This document shows, piece by piece, positions 24,660 to 33,904 of a stretch of 50,641 nucleotides of DNA (positions within the stretch are counted from its first letter, which is position 1; every line of letters starts with the position of its first letter). This stretch comes from Methylobacterium aquaticum. GTDB taxonomy: Bacteria > Pseudomonadota > Alphaproteobacteria > Rhizobiales > Beijerinckiaceae. A program made the position numbers and the translations under genes. The DNA is taken from positions 1 to 50,641 of the forward strand of contig NZ_LABX01000122.1 of NCBI RefSeq assembly GCF_001043915.1, in the 5' to 3' direction. Below the pieces are notes generated by a model. The model saw only the letters and a program-made list of their open reading frames with translations. It ran no database searches and was not told where the DNA came from.

Positions 24660-25046
24660 TCAGACGAACTGGCTCAGGCCCGGGATGGCGCCGACGATCG
24701 GGCCCATCACGTCCTCGCCGGCCTTCTCGCGGCCGTAGGCGAACAGCTCGCGGCCGAGCGGCTGCATCTGGCCCATCGGCACGCCGGCGGACATCAGCTT
24801 CTGGCCGAGCGCCATCACGCCGCCGCCCATCATGCCGCCAAGCATCCCCATCAGGCCGCCGCCGCCCTCGCCGGCACCCGCCTGGGCGATCGCCGCCTCG
24901 GCCCCCGGCATGGCGGCGATGAGCTGCCCGACCTCCTCGGCCGGGCCCTCCTTCTGGAGAAAGGCCAGGATGTGGCCGATCGCCGTCTGGGCCGTGGTCG
25001 CGTCCAGTCCCGTGGCCTGCGTCACCCGGGCAACAAGCTCTTCCAT
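24660..25046 (-). CDS. Small Gly/Met-rich protein, DUF2267/DUF2780-like
   Basis: The ATG at 25044-25046 with GGGAGA upstream gives 128 residues. The N-terminal 45 residues are helical (MEELVARVTQATGLDATTAQ, FLQKEGPAEEVGQLIAAMPG). A glycine/methionine-rich linker (GEGGGGLMGMLGGMMGGG) and a second helical part ending VGAIPGLSQFV follow. No signal peptide is visible. The domain name is from memory and may be wrong; function is unknown. A palindromic repeat lies just upstream. Confidence 0.65.
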   Translation of the reverse strand: MEELVARVTQATGLDATTAQTAIGHILAFLQKEGPAEEVGQLIAAMPGAEAAIAQAGAGEGGGGLMGMLGGMMGGGVMALGQKLMSAGVPMGQMQPLGRELFAYGREKAGEDVMGPIVGAIPGLSQFV

Positions 25047-25068
25047 CGTGGTCTCCCGCACCGCTCGC

Positions 25069-25112
25069 GCATTTTTCCGACGAAGTGGATGCCGGTTCGT
25101 CGCAGAAAATGC
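25069..25112. repeat. Short palindromic repeat upstream of the 24660-25046 gene
   Basis: An interrupted palindrome has outer arms GCATTTT/AAAATGC and inner arms CGACGAA/TTCGTCG around GTGGATGCCGG. Similar 'CGACGAAGTGGATGCCGGTTCGTCG' style units are common between genes in Rhizobiales, as I recall. Its position 23 bases before the start codon puts it in the leader or promoter. Confidence 0.65.
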
Positions 25113-25251
25113 GGCATGATCCATGACGGCCGAGCCGGATCGCTGGCGATCGGGCGCGGCCCTGAGCGCGACCTGCCGGCACGCCGCCGGGAGGTCTTCG
25201 GCGAAGGCCGGCGGGAAATCAAGGCAGGCGGCGAAACCGCGGAACCCGGCG

Positions 25252-25280
25252 TTGACAGACGGCGCCCATCCCCGTAACGG
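25252..25280 (+). promoter_or_regulatory. Candidate promoter for rplU-rpmA
   Basis: A perfect -35 TTGACA (25252-25257), a 17-base spacer and TAACGG (25275-25280) lie about 135 bases before the rplU start. The initial leader and promoter contain the inverted pair AGACGGC (25257-25263) and GCCGTCT (25282-25288). The long leader could host regulation of L21/L27 expression, but no known motif was recognised. Confidence 0.6.
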
Positions 25281-25414
25281 TGCCGTCTGGCGCGCGGGCT
25301 GCACGGTCCGCGCGCCGTCGCGTTCGCGGCGCCTCTGATGGGCTCCCGAACGTCAACTGTCAAAAAGACGACCCCGGCCAGCGCCGGAGGCCGGATGGAA
25401 CACGGACGAGAACG

Positions 25415-25732
25415 ATGTTCGCAGTGATCAAGACCGGCGGCAAGCAGTACCGCGTCGCCGCCAACGACGTCATCACGATCGAGAAGCTCGAGGGCGAGGC
25501 CGGCACCGCCGTCACCTTCGGCGAGGTGCTGCTGTTCACCGACGGCTCCGGCGCGACCCAGGTCGGCGCCCCGCTGGTCTCGGGCGTCAGCGTCGCCGGC
25601 GAGATCGTCAAGCAGGCCCGCGGCCCGAAGGTCATCGCCTTCAAGAAGCGCCGCCGCCAGAACTCGCGCCGCAAGCGCGGTCACCGCCAGGACCTCACCG
25701 TGGTCCGCGTCACGGGCATCAGCGCCGCGTAA
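25415..25732 (+). CDS. rplU: 50S ribosomal protein L21
   Basis: The 105-residue protein matches bL21 end to end: [20 protein letters not shown] at the start and [20 protein letters not shown] with RVTGI near the C-terminus. It binds 23S rRNA in the large subunit. The ATG at 25415 is chosen by family length; open frame upstream of it is leader. It is 44 bases from rpmA, a universal pairing. Confidence 0.97.
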   Translation: MFAVIKTGGKQYRVAANDVITIEKLEGEAGTAVTFGEVLLFTDGSGATQVGAPLVSGVSVAGEIVKQARGPKVIAFKKRRRQNSRRKRGHRQDLTVVRVTGISAA

Positions 25733-25776
25733 AGCTGGCCGCGAGCCCTTTTTCCCAGAATTCAGGAGTTAGCCCC

Positions 25777-26058
25777 ATGGCTCACAAGAAGGCAGGCGGT
25801 TCGTCCCGCAACGGTCGCGATTCGGCTGGTCGTCGTCTCGGCGTCAAGAAGTTCGGCAGCGAGGCCGTCGTTCCGGGCAACATTATCGTGCGTCAACGCG
25901 GCACCAAGTGGCATCCCGGCGTCAATGTCGGCATGGGCACCGACCACACCCTGTTCGCCCTCACCGCCGGCACCGTGCAATTCATGACGAAACGAGGCCG
26001 CGCCTTCGTAACGGTCGTCGCCAACGACGCCGCCCCGGCCCTGGAGGCCGCAGAGTAA
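25777..26058 (+). CDS. rpmA: 50S ribosomal protein L27
   Basis: The 93-residue protein is bL27: [35 protein letters not shown] and a beta-barrel core. The mature N-terminus reaches towards the peptidyl-transferase centre, and this copy has the short MAHKKAGGS form without a cleaved leader. AGGAG lies upstream of the ATG. It is the second gene of rplU-rpmA, followed by an intrinsic terminator-like hairpin. Confidence 0.97.
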   Translation: MAHKKAGGSSRNGRDSAGRRLGVKKFGSEAVVPGNIIVRQRGTKWHPGVNVGMGTDHTLFALTAGTVQFMTKRGRAFVTVVANDAAPALEAAE

Positions 26059-26164
26059 CCCGACGGAGCCAGTGACGAGGGAGCTCCGCCGGTGTCCCCA
26101 CACCGACCCGGCGACTCCTGCTCATCTGAGGCCCTCAACGGCCAAGCTCCGAGCGAGATCACGA

Positions 26165-26190
26165 GGGGAAGGTGGGGCACCACCTTCCCC
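26165..26190 (+). terminator. Terminator-like hairpin after rpmA
   Basis: A perfect 11-bp stem (GGGGAAGGTGG/CCACCTTCCCC) with loop GGCA is followed by TTCGTCGTTC, a weak U-rich tail. It lies between rpmA and the GNAT gene. Confidence 0.75.
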
Positions 26191-26250
26191 TTCGTCGTTC
26201 TCGTAACCGCGCCCGGGCGGGAGGCTCTGGGTTCGGATCGGAGTCAGGCG

Positions 26251-27979
<1,729 letters not shown>

Positions 27980-28290
27980 CGGCATGCGGGGTGACGCCGT
28001 CATCCCGGCGGGCTCGCCCGTCCTCTCACGGGGCCTCTCGGGCCCGGGTCGGGCGACGTCGACGCGCGGGCGTTGCGGGCCGATGACGACCTGTCGCCGA
28101 TGGCGCGTGGCGTCACCCTGCGGTTCTTCGCCACCGCGATGGTCCCGACCCGGGGGTGATCGCCCTGCACGAGCGGCCCTTCGACGGGCCGATGGCCTCG
28201 AAGCCGGATTCCCTTGAGCGGGCCCGTCGCTTGCCGGTGGCGGGCACCCATGAGCGCAGCATCGGCGAGCCGGACCCCGCCCCGGGCGTA
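27980..28290. other. Noncoding stretch after obgE, possible gene remnant
   Basis: This 311-base gap has no intact gene. Two overlapping plus-strand frames, DARALRADDDLSPMARGVTL and IALHERPFDGPMASKPDSLE, read like ordinary protein and would join by a one-base frameshift near 28140 (...RFFAT-GDGPDPGVIALHERP). The second is cut by the structured repeat at 28291. I cannot name the parent protein. Confidence 0.35.
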
Positions 28291-28415
28291 ATACCGACGC
28301 TCGTTGGAAACGACCTTTGGTTCCGTTCTCGAGTTTTCGTCAAGACTCTGACTTGGCATCGAAAACTCGAGATGGGTCAACGGCCCGATGCGTCAGCATC
28401 TTGGGCCGTTGGTAT
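28291..28415 (-). repeat. Structured palindromic repeat, copy 2 (inverted)
   Basis: On the minus strand this 125-bp copy aligns along its full length with the one at 3556-3680. Ends are ATACCAACGG and CGTCGGTAT. Hairpin 1 is AACGGCCC/GGGCCGTT (perfect). Hairpin 2 is TCTCGAGTTTTCG/CGAAAACTCGAGA, a perfect 13-bp stem whose inner three pairs differ from copy 1 on both arms. It sits between the obgE remnant region and the stop of the first amidohydrolase gene. Confidence 0.88.
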
Positions 28416-28421
28416 TACGGC

Positions 28422-29351
28422 TCAGGACTTGTCGAAGCCGTAGAGCGCAGCCGGATTGTCGACGAGAATGCGGCGCCGGGCGGCCTCGCTCGGAGCCCAT
28501 TCGGCCAGGAGGTCGAACAGGCCGGCATCGTCCGGCATGTGCCTTTCGCCGCGGTGAGGCCAGTCGCTGCCCCACACCATGCGCTCCGGCGCCGCTTGCG
28601 CGAACAGCGTCGCGACCTGGGTCGCGTCCGCGTAGGCCGGCGGGCCGCTCGTGGTGTTGAGGTAGGCGCCCGACAGCTTCATCCAGGTCCGTCCGCCGTC
28701 GAGGAGCTTCCGAACGACCGGGACGGCGCGATGGTCGCGACCCTGTCCGGGCAGGAGCCGGGCCAGGTGGTCGATGACGAGCGGGGTCGGCAGGCGCGCC
28801 AGCACCTCGGCATGGTCGGCGATCTGGTCGCCGGTCATGTAGACCTGGACGTGCCACCCGAGGGGGTGGACCTTGCGGGCCATCGCGTCCAGGCGCTCCG
28901 CCGTCGTGACGCCCCAGGATTGCGGGGTCACGAAATTGACCCGGATACCGACCGCGCCGCGGGCCGCCATGTCCTTCAGCTCGGCCTCGGTGATGTCGCG
29001 ATCGACGACCACGACGGCGCGGGCGGAGGTTCCGAGCTGCGCCATCCCGTCGAGGGTGGCGCGGTTGTCGATGCCGTAGGTCGACGGGGTCACCACGACC
29101 GTGCGGCTCGTGCCGATCCGCTGCTGGAACAGCCGGTAGGCCGCGACGTCGCTGTCGACGACCGGCTGGCCTTTCCAGTGCGGCGAGGCGGGAAAGCGCG
29201 TCGAGAAGATGTGGATGTGCGAGTCGCAGGCCAGCGGCGGCACCTCGGTCTTCGGCCGCTCGGTGCCGGACGAGAACGGAACGGCGGTCTGGGCGAGGGC
29301 ATCGCCGATGGGCAAGGCGGCGGCGGCAACAGCGCCGGCGGCTTTCAGCAT
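28422..29351 (-). CDS. COG3618-type amidohydrolase, probable Tat-exported
   Basis: The protein has the (beta/alpha)8 metal-hydrolase layout of the 2-pyrone-4,6-dicarboxylate lactonase group: N-terminal metal motif CDSHIHIFSTRFP, mid VIDHLARLLPG, and C-terminal MVWGSDWPH. The first ATG (29351) gives 309 residues but cuts off a textbook twin-arginine sequence: in-frame codons just upstream read TTVVHTPSRRDMLKAAG, preceded by ATC at 29385-29387 with AGGA five bases before it. Translation may therefore begin at that ATC, or the original ATG was mutated. A paralogue lies at 29731-30675. It is the last gene of the catabolic cluster. The substrate is probably a lactone or cyclic ester, by inference. 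Confidence 0.85.
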   Translation of the reverse strand: MLKAAGAVAAAALPIGDALAQTAVPFSSGTERPKTEVPPLACDSHIHIFSTRFPASPHWKGQPVVDSDVAAYRLFQQRIGTSRTVVVTPSTYGIDNRATLDGMAQLGTSARAVVVVDRDITEAELKDMAARGAVGIRVNFVTPQSWGVTTAERLDAMARKVHPLGWHVQVYMTGDQIADHAEVLARLPTPLVIDHLARLLPGQGRDHRAVPVVRKLLDGGRTWMKLSGAYLNTTSGPPAYADATQVATLFAQAAPERMVWGSDWPHRGERHMPDDAGLFDLLAEWAPSEAARRRILVDNPAALYGFDKS

Positions 29352-29384
29352 ATCTCGGCGCGATGGAGTGTGAACAACCGTCGT

Positions 29385-29425
29385 GATGAATTTCCTCTCG
29401 TATTCTTCTGTTTTGATTTATTATA
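29385..29425 (-). promoter_or_regulatory. Ribosome-binding site before an ATC codon, and candidate -10
   Basis: On the minus strand GAGAGGAAATTC precedes the ATC at 29385-29387, ideal spacing for initiation. A TATAAT hexamer lies at 29420-29425 in a locally A+T-rich stretch; no good -35 is seen 17 bases further up. This could be a private promoter for the 28422-29351 gene. Confidence 0.45.
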
Positions 29426-29496
29426 CAGAGATTTTCATACTCTCCGACGGCATGTCTGTCCGGGAGAGCTTGGGTGCAAGCAAGAGCGCGGGGTCT

Positions 29497-29690
29497 CTCC
29501 TCTCTCCGCGGGCGGGGAGAGGCTGAGCTCCGAAGCGGCTCAGGGAGCCCGCAGGGCAAGCGTGAGGGGGGCTTCCGGAAGACTCTTACCCGTCGAGCCC
29601 CCCGCACCCTCGCTCCGGCTGCGCCTCCGCTTGCTGCGTTCCCCGAACGGGAACACAGCCCTCTCCCCGCCCCGGGGAGAGGGGAAGGGC
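29497..29690. repeat. G+C-rich mosaic intergenic repeat
   Basis: Between the two amidohydrolase genes lies a stretch bounded by CTCTCC.../GGGGAGAG modules, including a perfect 11-bp hairpin CCCTCTCCCCG/CGGGGAGAGGG at 29659-29683. Inside are phrases such as GAAGCGGCTCAGGGAGCCC and CGCTCCGGCTGCGCCTCCGC, common in intergenic repeats of Rhizobiales (recalled, not searched). A reading frame across it is low-complexity and not considered a gene. Confidence 0.6.
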
Positions 29691-29730
29691 GGCGATTGCC
29701 CGTTGTCGTGCGGCATCATCGGAAAGCCGG

Positions 29731-30675
29731 TCAGAAGCCGTAGAGCCGGGCCGGGTTCGCGACGAGGATCCTGGATTGCACGGCCGGATCGGGCGCCCAC
29801 TCCGCCAGGAGGTCGAGGAGGCCGGCATCGTCCGGCTTGCCGTCGGCCGGCGAGGTCGGGTGCGGCCAGTCGGAGCCCCAGACCAGCCGCTCGGGCGCGA
29901 GCGCGACATAGGCGCGGGCGAGCCGGCCGCGATCGGCGTAAGACGGCGGGCCGGATTTCGACAGGATGTAGGCGCCGGTGAGCTTCACCCAGGCGCCGCG
30001 GGTGGCGATCAGGTCGGCGATCACCCGGAACCCCGGATGGTCGGGCCCGGCGGGCTCGGGCAGGTGGCCCATATGGTCGAACACCACCGGGACGGGCAGG
30101 CGCTCCAGCACCTCCCTCAATGCGACGATCTTCTCGCCCTCGGAGACGAGCTGGATGTGCCAGCCGAGATCGGCGATCTTGCGGGCGACCGGTTCGAGAT
30201 CGGTGATCGGGGCGCCGCCGGGCAGCCGCGTGCCGAAGCGCACGCCGCGGATGCCGGCCGCGTCGAGGCGGCGCAGTTCGTCCGGCGTGACGTTCGCGTC
30301 GAGCATCGCGACGCCGCGGGCATTCGGCCCGAAGGCTTTCAGCGAGTCCACCAGCAGCCGGTTGTCGGAGCCGTAGGTCGAGGGCTGCACCACGACGTTG
30401 CGGACGAGGCCGAGCCGGCGCTGCAAGCCCTTGTAATCCTCGACGCTCGCATCCGGCGGCCGCAGGGTCGCGGCGGGCGCCGGGGGGAAGCGGGCGTCGT
30501 AGATGTGGTGGTGGCAGTCGGTGGCGTTCGCCGGGACGGTGATCCGGGGGGTGTCGGTGCCGCCGGACCAGCGCACCGCCTGGGCGGCGGCCGGGCCGCT
30601 GCCGCCGGCGAATCCGGCCGCCACGGAGCCGGTCACCAGGAGCGCGAGGTGGTCGCGCCGCGTCATCGTGCTCAT
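29731..30675 (-). CDS. COG3618-type amidohydrolase, Tat-exported paralogue
   Basis: This homologue of the neighbouring amidohydrolase has the metal motif TDCHHHIYDARFPPAP, the mid motif VVFDHMGHLPEPAG and WGSDWPHPTSP near the C-terminus, ending ILVANPARLYGF. A twin-arginine signal (MSTMTRRDHLALLVTGSVAA) shows export in the folded state. The ATG at 30675 gives 314 residues; an upstream TTG at 30681 is possible. It follows the SMP-30 gene by only eight bases, so they are co-transcribed. It likely hydrolyses a lactone or similar ring in the periplasm; the exact substrate is unknown. Confidence 0.88.
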   Translation of the reverse strand: MSTMTRRDHLALLVTGSVAAGFAGGSGPAAAQAVRWSGGTDTPRITVPANATDCHHHIYDARFPPAPAATLRPPDASVEDYKGLQRRLGLVRNVVVQPSTYGSDNRLLVDSLKAFGPNARGVAMLDANVTPDELRRLDAAGIRGVRFGTRLPGGAPITDLEPVARKIADLGWHIQLVSEGEKIVALREVLERLPVPVVFDHMGHLPEPAGPDHPGFRVIADLIATRGAWVKLTGAYILSKSGPPSYADRGRLARAYVALAPERLVWGSDWPHPTSPADGKPDDAGLLDLLAEWAPDPAVQSRILVANPARLYGF

Positions 30676-30683
30676 CGGCAATC

Positions 30684-31601
30684 TCAGGCGTGGGAGAAGA
30701 GGGGCTGGCCGGGAGCCGGCATCGCCGCCGCCAGGATGCTGCCGGTGGCGGATTCGGTGATGAACAGGGTTGTTCGGTCGGGCCCGCCATACGCGACGTT
30801 GGTGGTCGAGAGGCCGGCTGGCGACCGCACCCGCAGCAACGGCTCGGCCACGGGTGACAGGCGCCAGATCGAGCCGAAGCCCGTATGGGCGACGACCAGG
30901 CAGCCTTCCTCGTCCAGCGCGATGCCGTCCGGCCCGCCCAGCCCGCCATGGAGCTGCGCGAACACCCCGACCTTCGACACCAGGCCGCTGGCGTTCAGCG
31001 GGATGCGCCAGATCTGCTGCGCCCGGGTCACCGCGACGAACAGGGTCTTCATCGCGGTGTCGACCACGATGCCGTTGGGGCTCGGCACGGTGTCGATGAG
31101 GCAGGTCAGCTCGCCGGAGGGACGGAGGCGGTAGACCCGGCCGGTCGGGTCCTGCAAGCCGGTCTGGCCCTGGTCGGTGAAGTAGAGGTCGCCGTTGCCC
31201 GCGAAGGTGAGGTCGTTGACGCCCCGGAACCCCTCCGAGCCGGCGGTCTCGAGGAAGGGCGTCACCGACCCGCTGTCGGGATCGAGCCGCATGATCCCGT
31301 TTTTGTAGCAGGTGATGAAGATCCGCCCGTCGCGGTGGATCTTCAGTCCGTTCGGCCAGCCGTCATACTCGGCGACGAGGTCCCAGGTCCCGTCGGGTGC
31401 GATCCGGAAGATGCGGCCATGCGGGATGTCGGTGACGTAGAGCCGGCCCTGGCGATCGAAGACCGGTCCTTCGAGGAACGAATCGATCGCCTCGCCGCCC
31501 CGGTTGGCGTTGGCCCAGGCGGTGGGCTTTCGCGTGCGGTAGCGATCGGGGAGGCGGGTGAAGATCTCGGCCGTGACAGTCGGCGGGGGAGAGAAGTACA
31601 T
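30684..31601 (-). CDS. SMP-30/gluconolactonase-family lactonase
   Basis: The 305-residue six-bladed beta-propeller has the family pattern: FLEGPVFDRQGRLYVTDIPH near residue 43 (metal-binding Glu), EGFRGVNDLTFAGNGDLYFT (conserved Asn-Asp), SPNGIVVD and GGPDGIALDEEGCLVVAH. SMP-30 enzymes hydrolyse sugar-acid or other lactones with a divalent metal. No signal peptide is visible, so it should be cytosolic, unlike the two Tat amidohydrolases beside it. It lies 30 bases after the MFS gene and eight bases before the amidohydrolase gene. Confidence 0.9.
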   Translation of the reverse strand: MYFSPPPTVTAEIFTRLPDRYRTRKPTAWANANRGGEAIDSFLEGPVFDRQGRLYVTDIPHGRIFRIAPDGTWDLVAEYDGWPNGLKIHRDGRIFITCYKNGIMRLDPDSGSVTPFLETAGSEGFRGVNDLTFAGNGDLYFTDQGQTGLQDPTGRVYRLRPSGELTCLIDTVPSPNGIVVDTAMKTLFVAVTRAQQIWRIPLNASGLVSKVGVFAQLHGGLGGPDGIALDEEGCLVVAHTGFGSIWRLSPVAEPLLRVRSPAGLSTTNVAYGGPDRTTLFITESATGSILAAAMPAPGQPLFSHA

Positions 31602-31631
31602 CGGGCGCCTCGAAGGGTTGAGTTCGCGCGG

Positions 31632-32951
31632 TCAGGCCGGCACCGCCCGGGCCTGCACGATGCGGGCATGCGAGCGGCTGATCATCACGACGCTGAGGGC
31701 GGCGGCGGCGTCGAGGAGCGCCACCGGGAGCAGGCCAAGGGCGAAGCTCCCGGTCGCGGTCTTCACCAGGCCGACGACGTTTACCATCAGGCCGCCGCCG
31801 ATCAGGTTGGCGATGGCGTTGATGCCGGCCAACCCCGCCGCCAGGGTGCCGGCCGAGAGCCAGCCGGCCGACAAAGCCCAGAACGGACCCTTGAAGGCGT
31901 AGGCGCCGACGAGCGCGAAGGTGACCGCCACGATCGTCATCGTGATGCCGCCCGCGAGGTTGAGGGAGGCGAGGCCGAAGCCGGCGAGCAGGAGCGGGAT
32001 CGCGGTGTGCCAGGTGCGCTCGGCCCGGCGGTCCGAGTGGCGGCCCCACAGGATCATCAGCACCGTGGCGATGCCGTAGGGCACCGAGTTGACGAAGCCG
32101 GTCTGGAGATTGGTGAGCCCGAACGACTTGATGATCTGCGGCTGCCACACCGAGAGCGTGCTGCCGGTGGCCGAGGCCCCGGCGCAGACGAGCGCCATGG
32201 TGAGGAAGTACTTGTTGCGCATCAGGCCCCAGAGCGAGATGTGGCCGACCGGGGTCTTGCCCGCCGCCTCCTCGGCGAGGCGGGAGACCAGCCAGTCGCG
32301 CTGCGCGGGCGCGAGCCAGGTCGCGTCCTTCGGCTTGTCGGTCAGCACGAACAGGCAGGCGATGCCCAAGAGCACGGTCGGCAGGCCTTCCAGCACGAAC
32401 AGCCACTGCCAGCCCTTGAGGCCAAGCCAGCCGTGCAATTCGAGGAGCGAGACCGAGAGCGGCGAGCCCAGGAAGGTGGCGAGCGGGATCGAGACCGTGA
32501 AGGTGGCGAGCACCCGCGCCCGGTACCGGCCCGGCAGCCAGTAGGTGAGATAGAGGATCGCGCCGGGGAAGAACCCGGCCTCCGCCGCCCCCAGGATGAA
32601 CCGCATGGCGTAGAGCGAATGCGGCCCGGTCACCAGGGCCATGCCCATGGTGACCAGGCCCCAGGTGATCATGATCCGGGCGATCCAGCGCCGGGCGCCG
32701 ACACGCTGGAGCGCCAGGTTGCTCGGCACCTCGACCAGGAAGTACGAGACGAAGAACAGGCTCGCGGCGAAGCCGAACATCGCCGGGGTCAGCCCGAGAT
32801 CCTGGTTCATCTGGAGGGCGGCGAAGCCCACATTCACCCGGTCGAGCAGGGCGAAGAAGTAGCAGACCATCAGGAACGGCACGAGCCGGAGGATCACCCG
32901 GCGCATGGTCGTTGCCTCCAAGGTCTGCGGATCGTCGATGGTGGCGCTCAC
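31632..32951 (-). CDS. MFS transporter, anion:cation symporter (ACS) type
   Basis: The 439-residue protein has 12 predicted membrane segments and ACS-family hallmarks: FFALLDRVNVGFAALQMNQD after the first segment, ILGAAEAGFFPGAILYLTYW, and LGSPLSVSLLELHGWLGLKG. This family takes up organic anions such as phthalate, tartrate or hexuronates. The start is GTG (32949-32951) with GGGAGG upstream. It is the first of two such transporters in the cluster; the second is at 37915-39249. Substrate inferred only as an organic acid. Confidence 0.88.
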   Translation of the reverse strand: MSATIDDPQTLEATTMRRVILRLVPFLMVCYFFALLDRVNVGFAALQMNQDLGLTPAMFGFAASLFFVSYFLVEVPSNLALQRVGARRWIARIMITWGLVTMGMALVTGPHSLYAMRFILGAAEAGFFPGAILYLTYWLPGRYRARVLATFTVSIPLATFLGSPLSVSLLELHGWLGLKGWQWLFVLEGLPTVLLGIACLFVLTDKPKDATWLAPAQRDWLVSRLAEEAAGKTPVGHISLWGLMRNKYFLTMALVCAGASATGSTLSVWQPQIIKSFGLTNLQTGFVNSVPYGIATVLMILWGRHSDRRAERTWHTAIPLLLAGFGLASLNLAGGITMTIVAVTFALVGAYAFKGPFWALSAGWLSAGTLAAGLAGINAIANLIGGGLMVNVVGLVKTATGSFALGLLPVALLDAAAALSVVMISRSHARIVQARAVPA

Positions 32952-32986
32952 GTCCGGTCCTCCCGATTCTTGGTTTCGTGCGTCGT

Positions 32987-33661
32987 TCAGAGGCCTTCGC
33001 AGCCGGCTTTCTCGAGCTCGCGCTCGACCCAGGACCGGTCGACGGTGCCGGCCTTGATCGCCACCATGGTCTTGGCCTCGCCCTGCTGCTTCTTGTCGGC
33101 CGCGGCGAAGACCTTTTCCGTGAGGTCATACGGCACGCAGACGAAGCCATCGTCGTCACCGACGATCAGGTCGCCCGGCTCGATCACCATCCCGTCGATG
33201 GCGATCGTGCAGTTCACCTCGCCAGGACCGCTCTTGTACGGCCCGCGATGGGTCACGCCGGCGGCGAAGACCGGAAAAGAGTTCGCCTTGATCCAACCGA
33301 AGTCGCGGACGGCGCCGTTGACGATCACGCCCGCGCAGCCGACCTGCTGAGCATGCGAAAGCATGAGCTCGCCGAGGATCGCGTTGGTCAGGTCGCCGCC
33401 TGCGTCGACGACGATGACGTCGCCCGGCTTCACGCGGTTGAGGGCGGCATGGACCATCAGGTTGTCGCCCGGACGCGCCTTGACGGTCAGTGCGACGCCG
33501 CAGAGCACGCCGCCGGCATGCATCGGGCGAAGCCGCGGCCCGCCATGGACCATCCGGCTCATCGAATCGCTGATATTGGCGACCGCGATCGCCTTGAATT
33601 TTTCGACGATGGCGGCGTCGACGGTGCGGGTGCGGGGGTGGATCTTGAAGCCGATGGGCAT
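32987..33661 (-). CDS. RraA-like aldolase (4-carboxy-4-hydroxy-2-oxoadipate aldolase/oxaloacetate decarboxylase type)
   Basis: The 224-residue protein matches the HMG/CHA aldolase branch of the RraA fold: GDVIVVDAGGDLTNAILGEL, then VNGAVRDFGWIKANSFPVFA with the Arg-Asp pair, and GEVNCTIAIDGMVIEPGDLI. Such class II aldolases use a divalent metal to cleave 4-hydroxy-4-carboxy-2-oxo acids to pyruvate plus a keto acid, and decarboxylate oxaloacetate. AGGAAC precedes the ATG. It lies 35 bases before the MFS gene. Some RraA-fold relatives are RNase E regulators, but this context is catabolic. Confidence 0.85.
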   Translation of the reverse strand: MPIGFKIHPRTRTVDAAIVEKFKAIAVANISDSMSRMVHGGPRLRPMHAGGVLCGVALTVKARPGDNLMVHAALNRVKPGDVIVVDAGGDLTNAILGELMLSHAQQVGCAGVIVNGAVRDFGWIKANSFPVFAAGVTHRGPYKSGPGEVNCTIAIDGMVIEPGDLIVGDDDGFVCVPYDLTEKVFAAADKKQQGEAKTMVAIKAGTVDRSWVERELEKAGCEGL

Positions 33662-33717
33662 GGCGGTGTTCCTGAGTTGAGAGGACTGCTTGGCTCAAGG
33701 GATCTGAGAACAAACCC

Positions 33718-33853
33718 GTCATTCCGGGGCCACGCAGCGGAGCCCGGAATCCAGACACTCAGATCTTTCAGGAAAACGCGGCTAGCGTTTAGCTGAATTC
33801 GGCACACGAGGCGGTTCTGGATTCCGGGCTCCGCTGCGCAGACCCGGCATGAC
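33718..33853. repeat. Pair of inverted 38-bp repeats
   Basis: GTCATTCCGGGGCCACGCAG... (33718-33755) and its near-perfect inverted copy (33816-33853, about five differences) flank a 60-base spacer in the gap between the aldolase and dehydrogenase genes. The core AGCGGAGCCCGGAATCCAGA resembles a widespread Rhizobiales intergenic repeat (recalled). The pair could form a long hairpin in the cluster transcript. Confidence 0.85.
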
Positions 33854-33904
33854 CAGGAGTGTGTGAGTTCTGTCGGCGGAGAACTGGACCTGAACCGTTC
33901 GAAA

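Noticed and set aside
29474..29743. Short plus-strand frame between the two amidohydrolases
   Set aside because: It runs through the mosaic intergenic repeat and is low-complexity Arg/Pro/Gly sequence.
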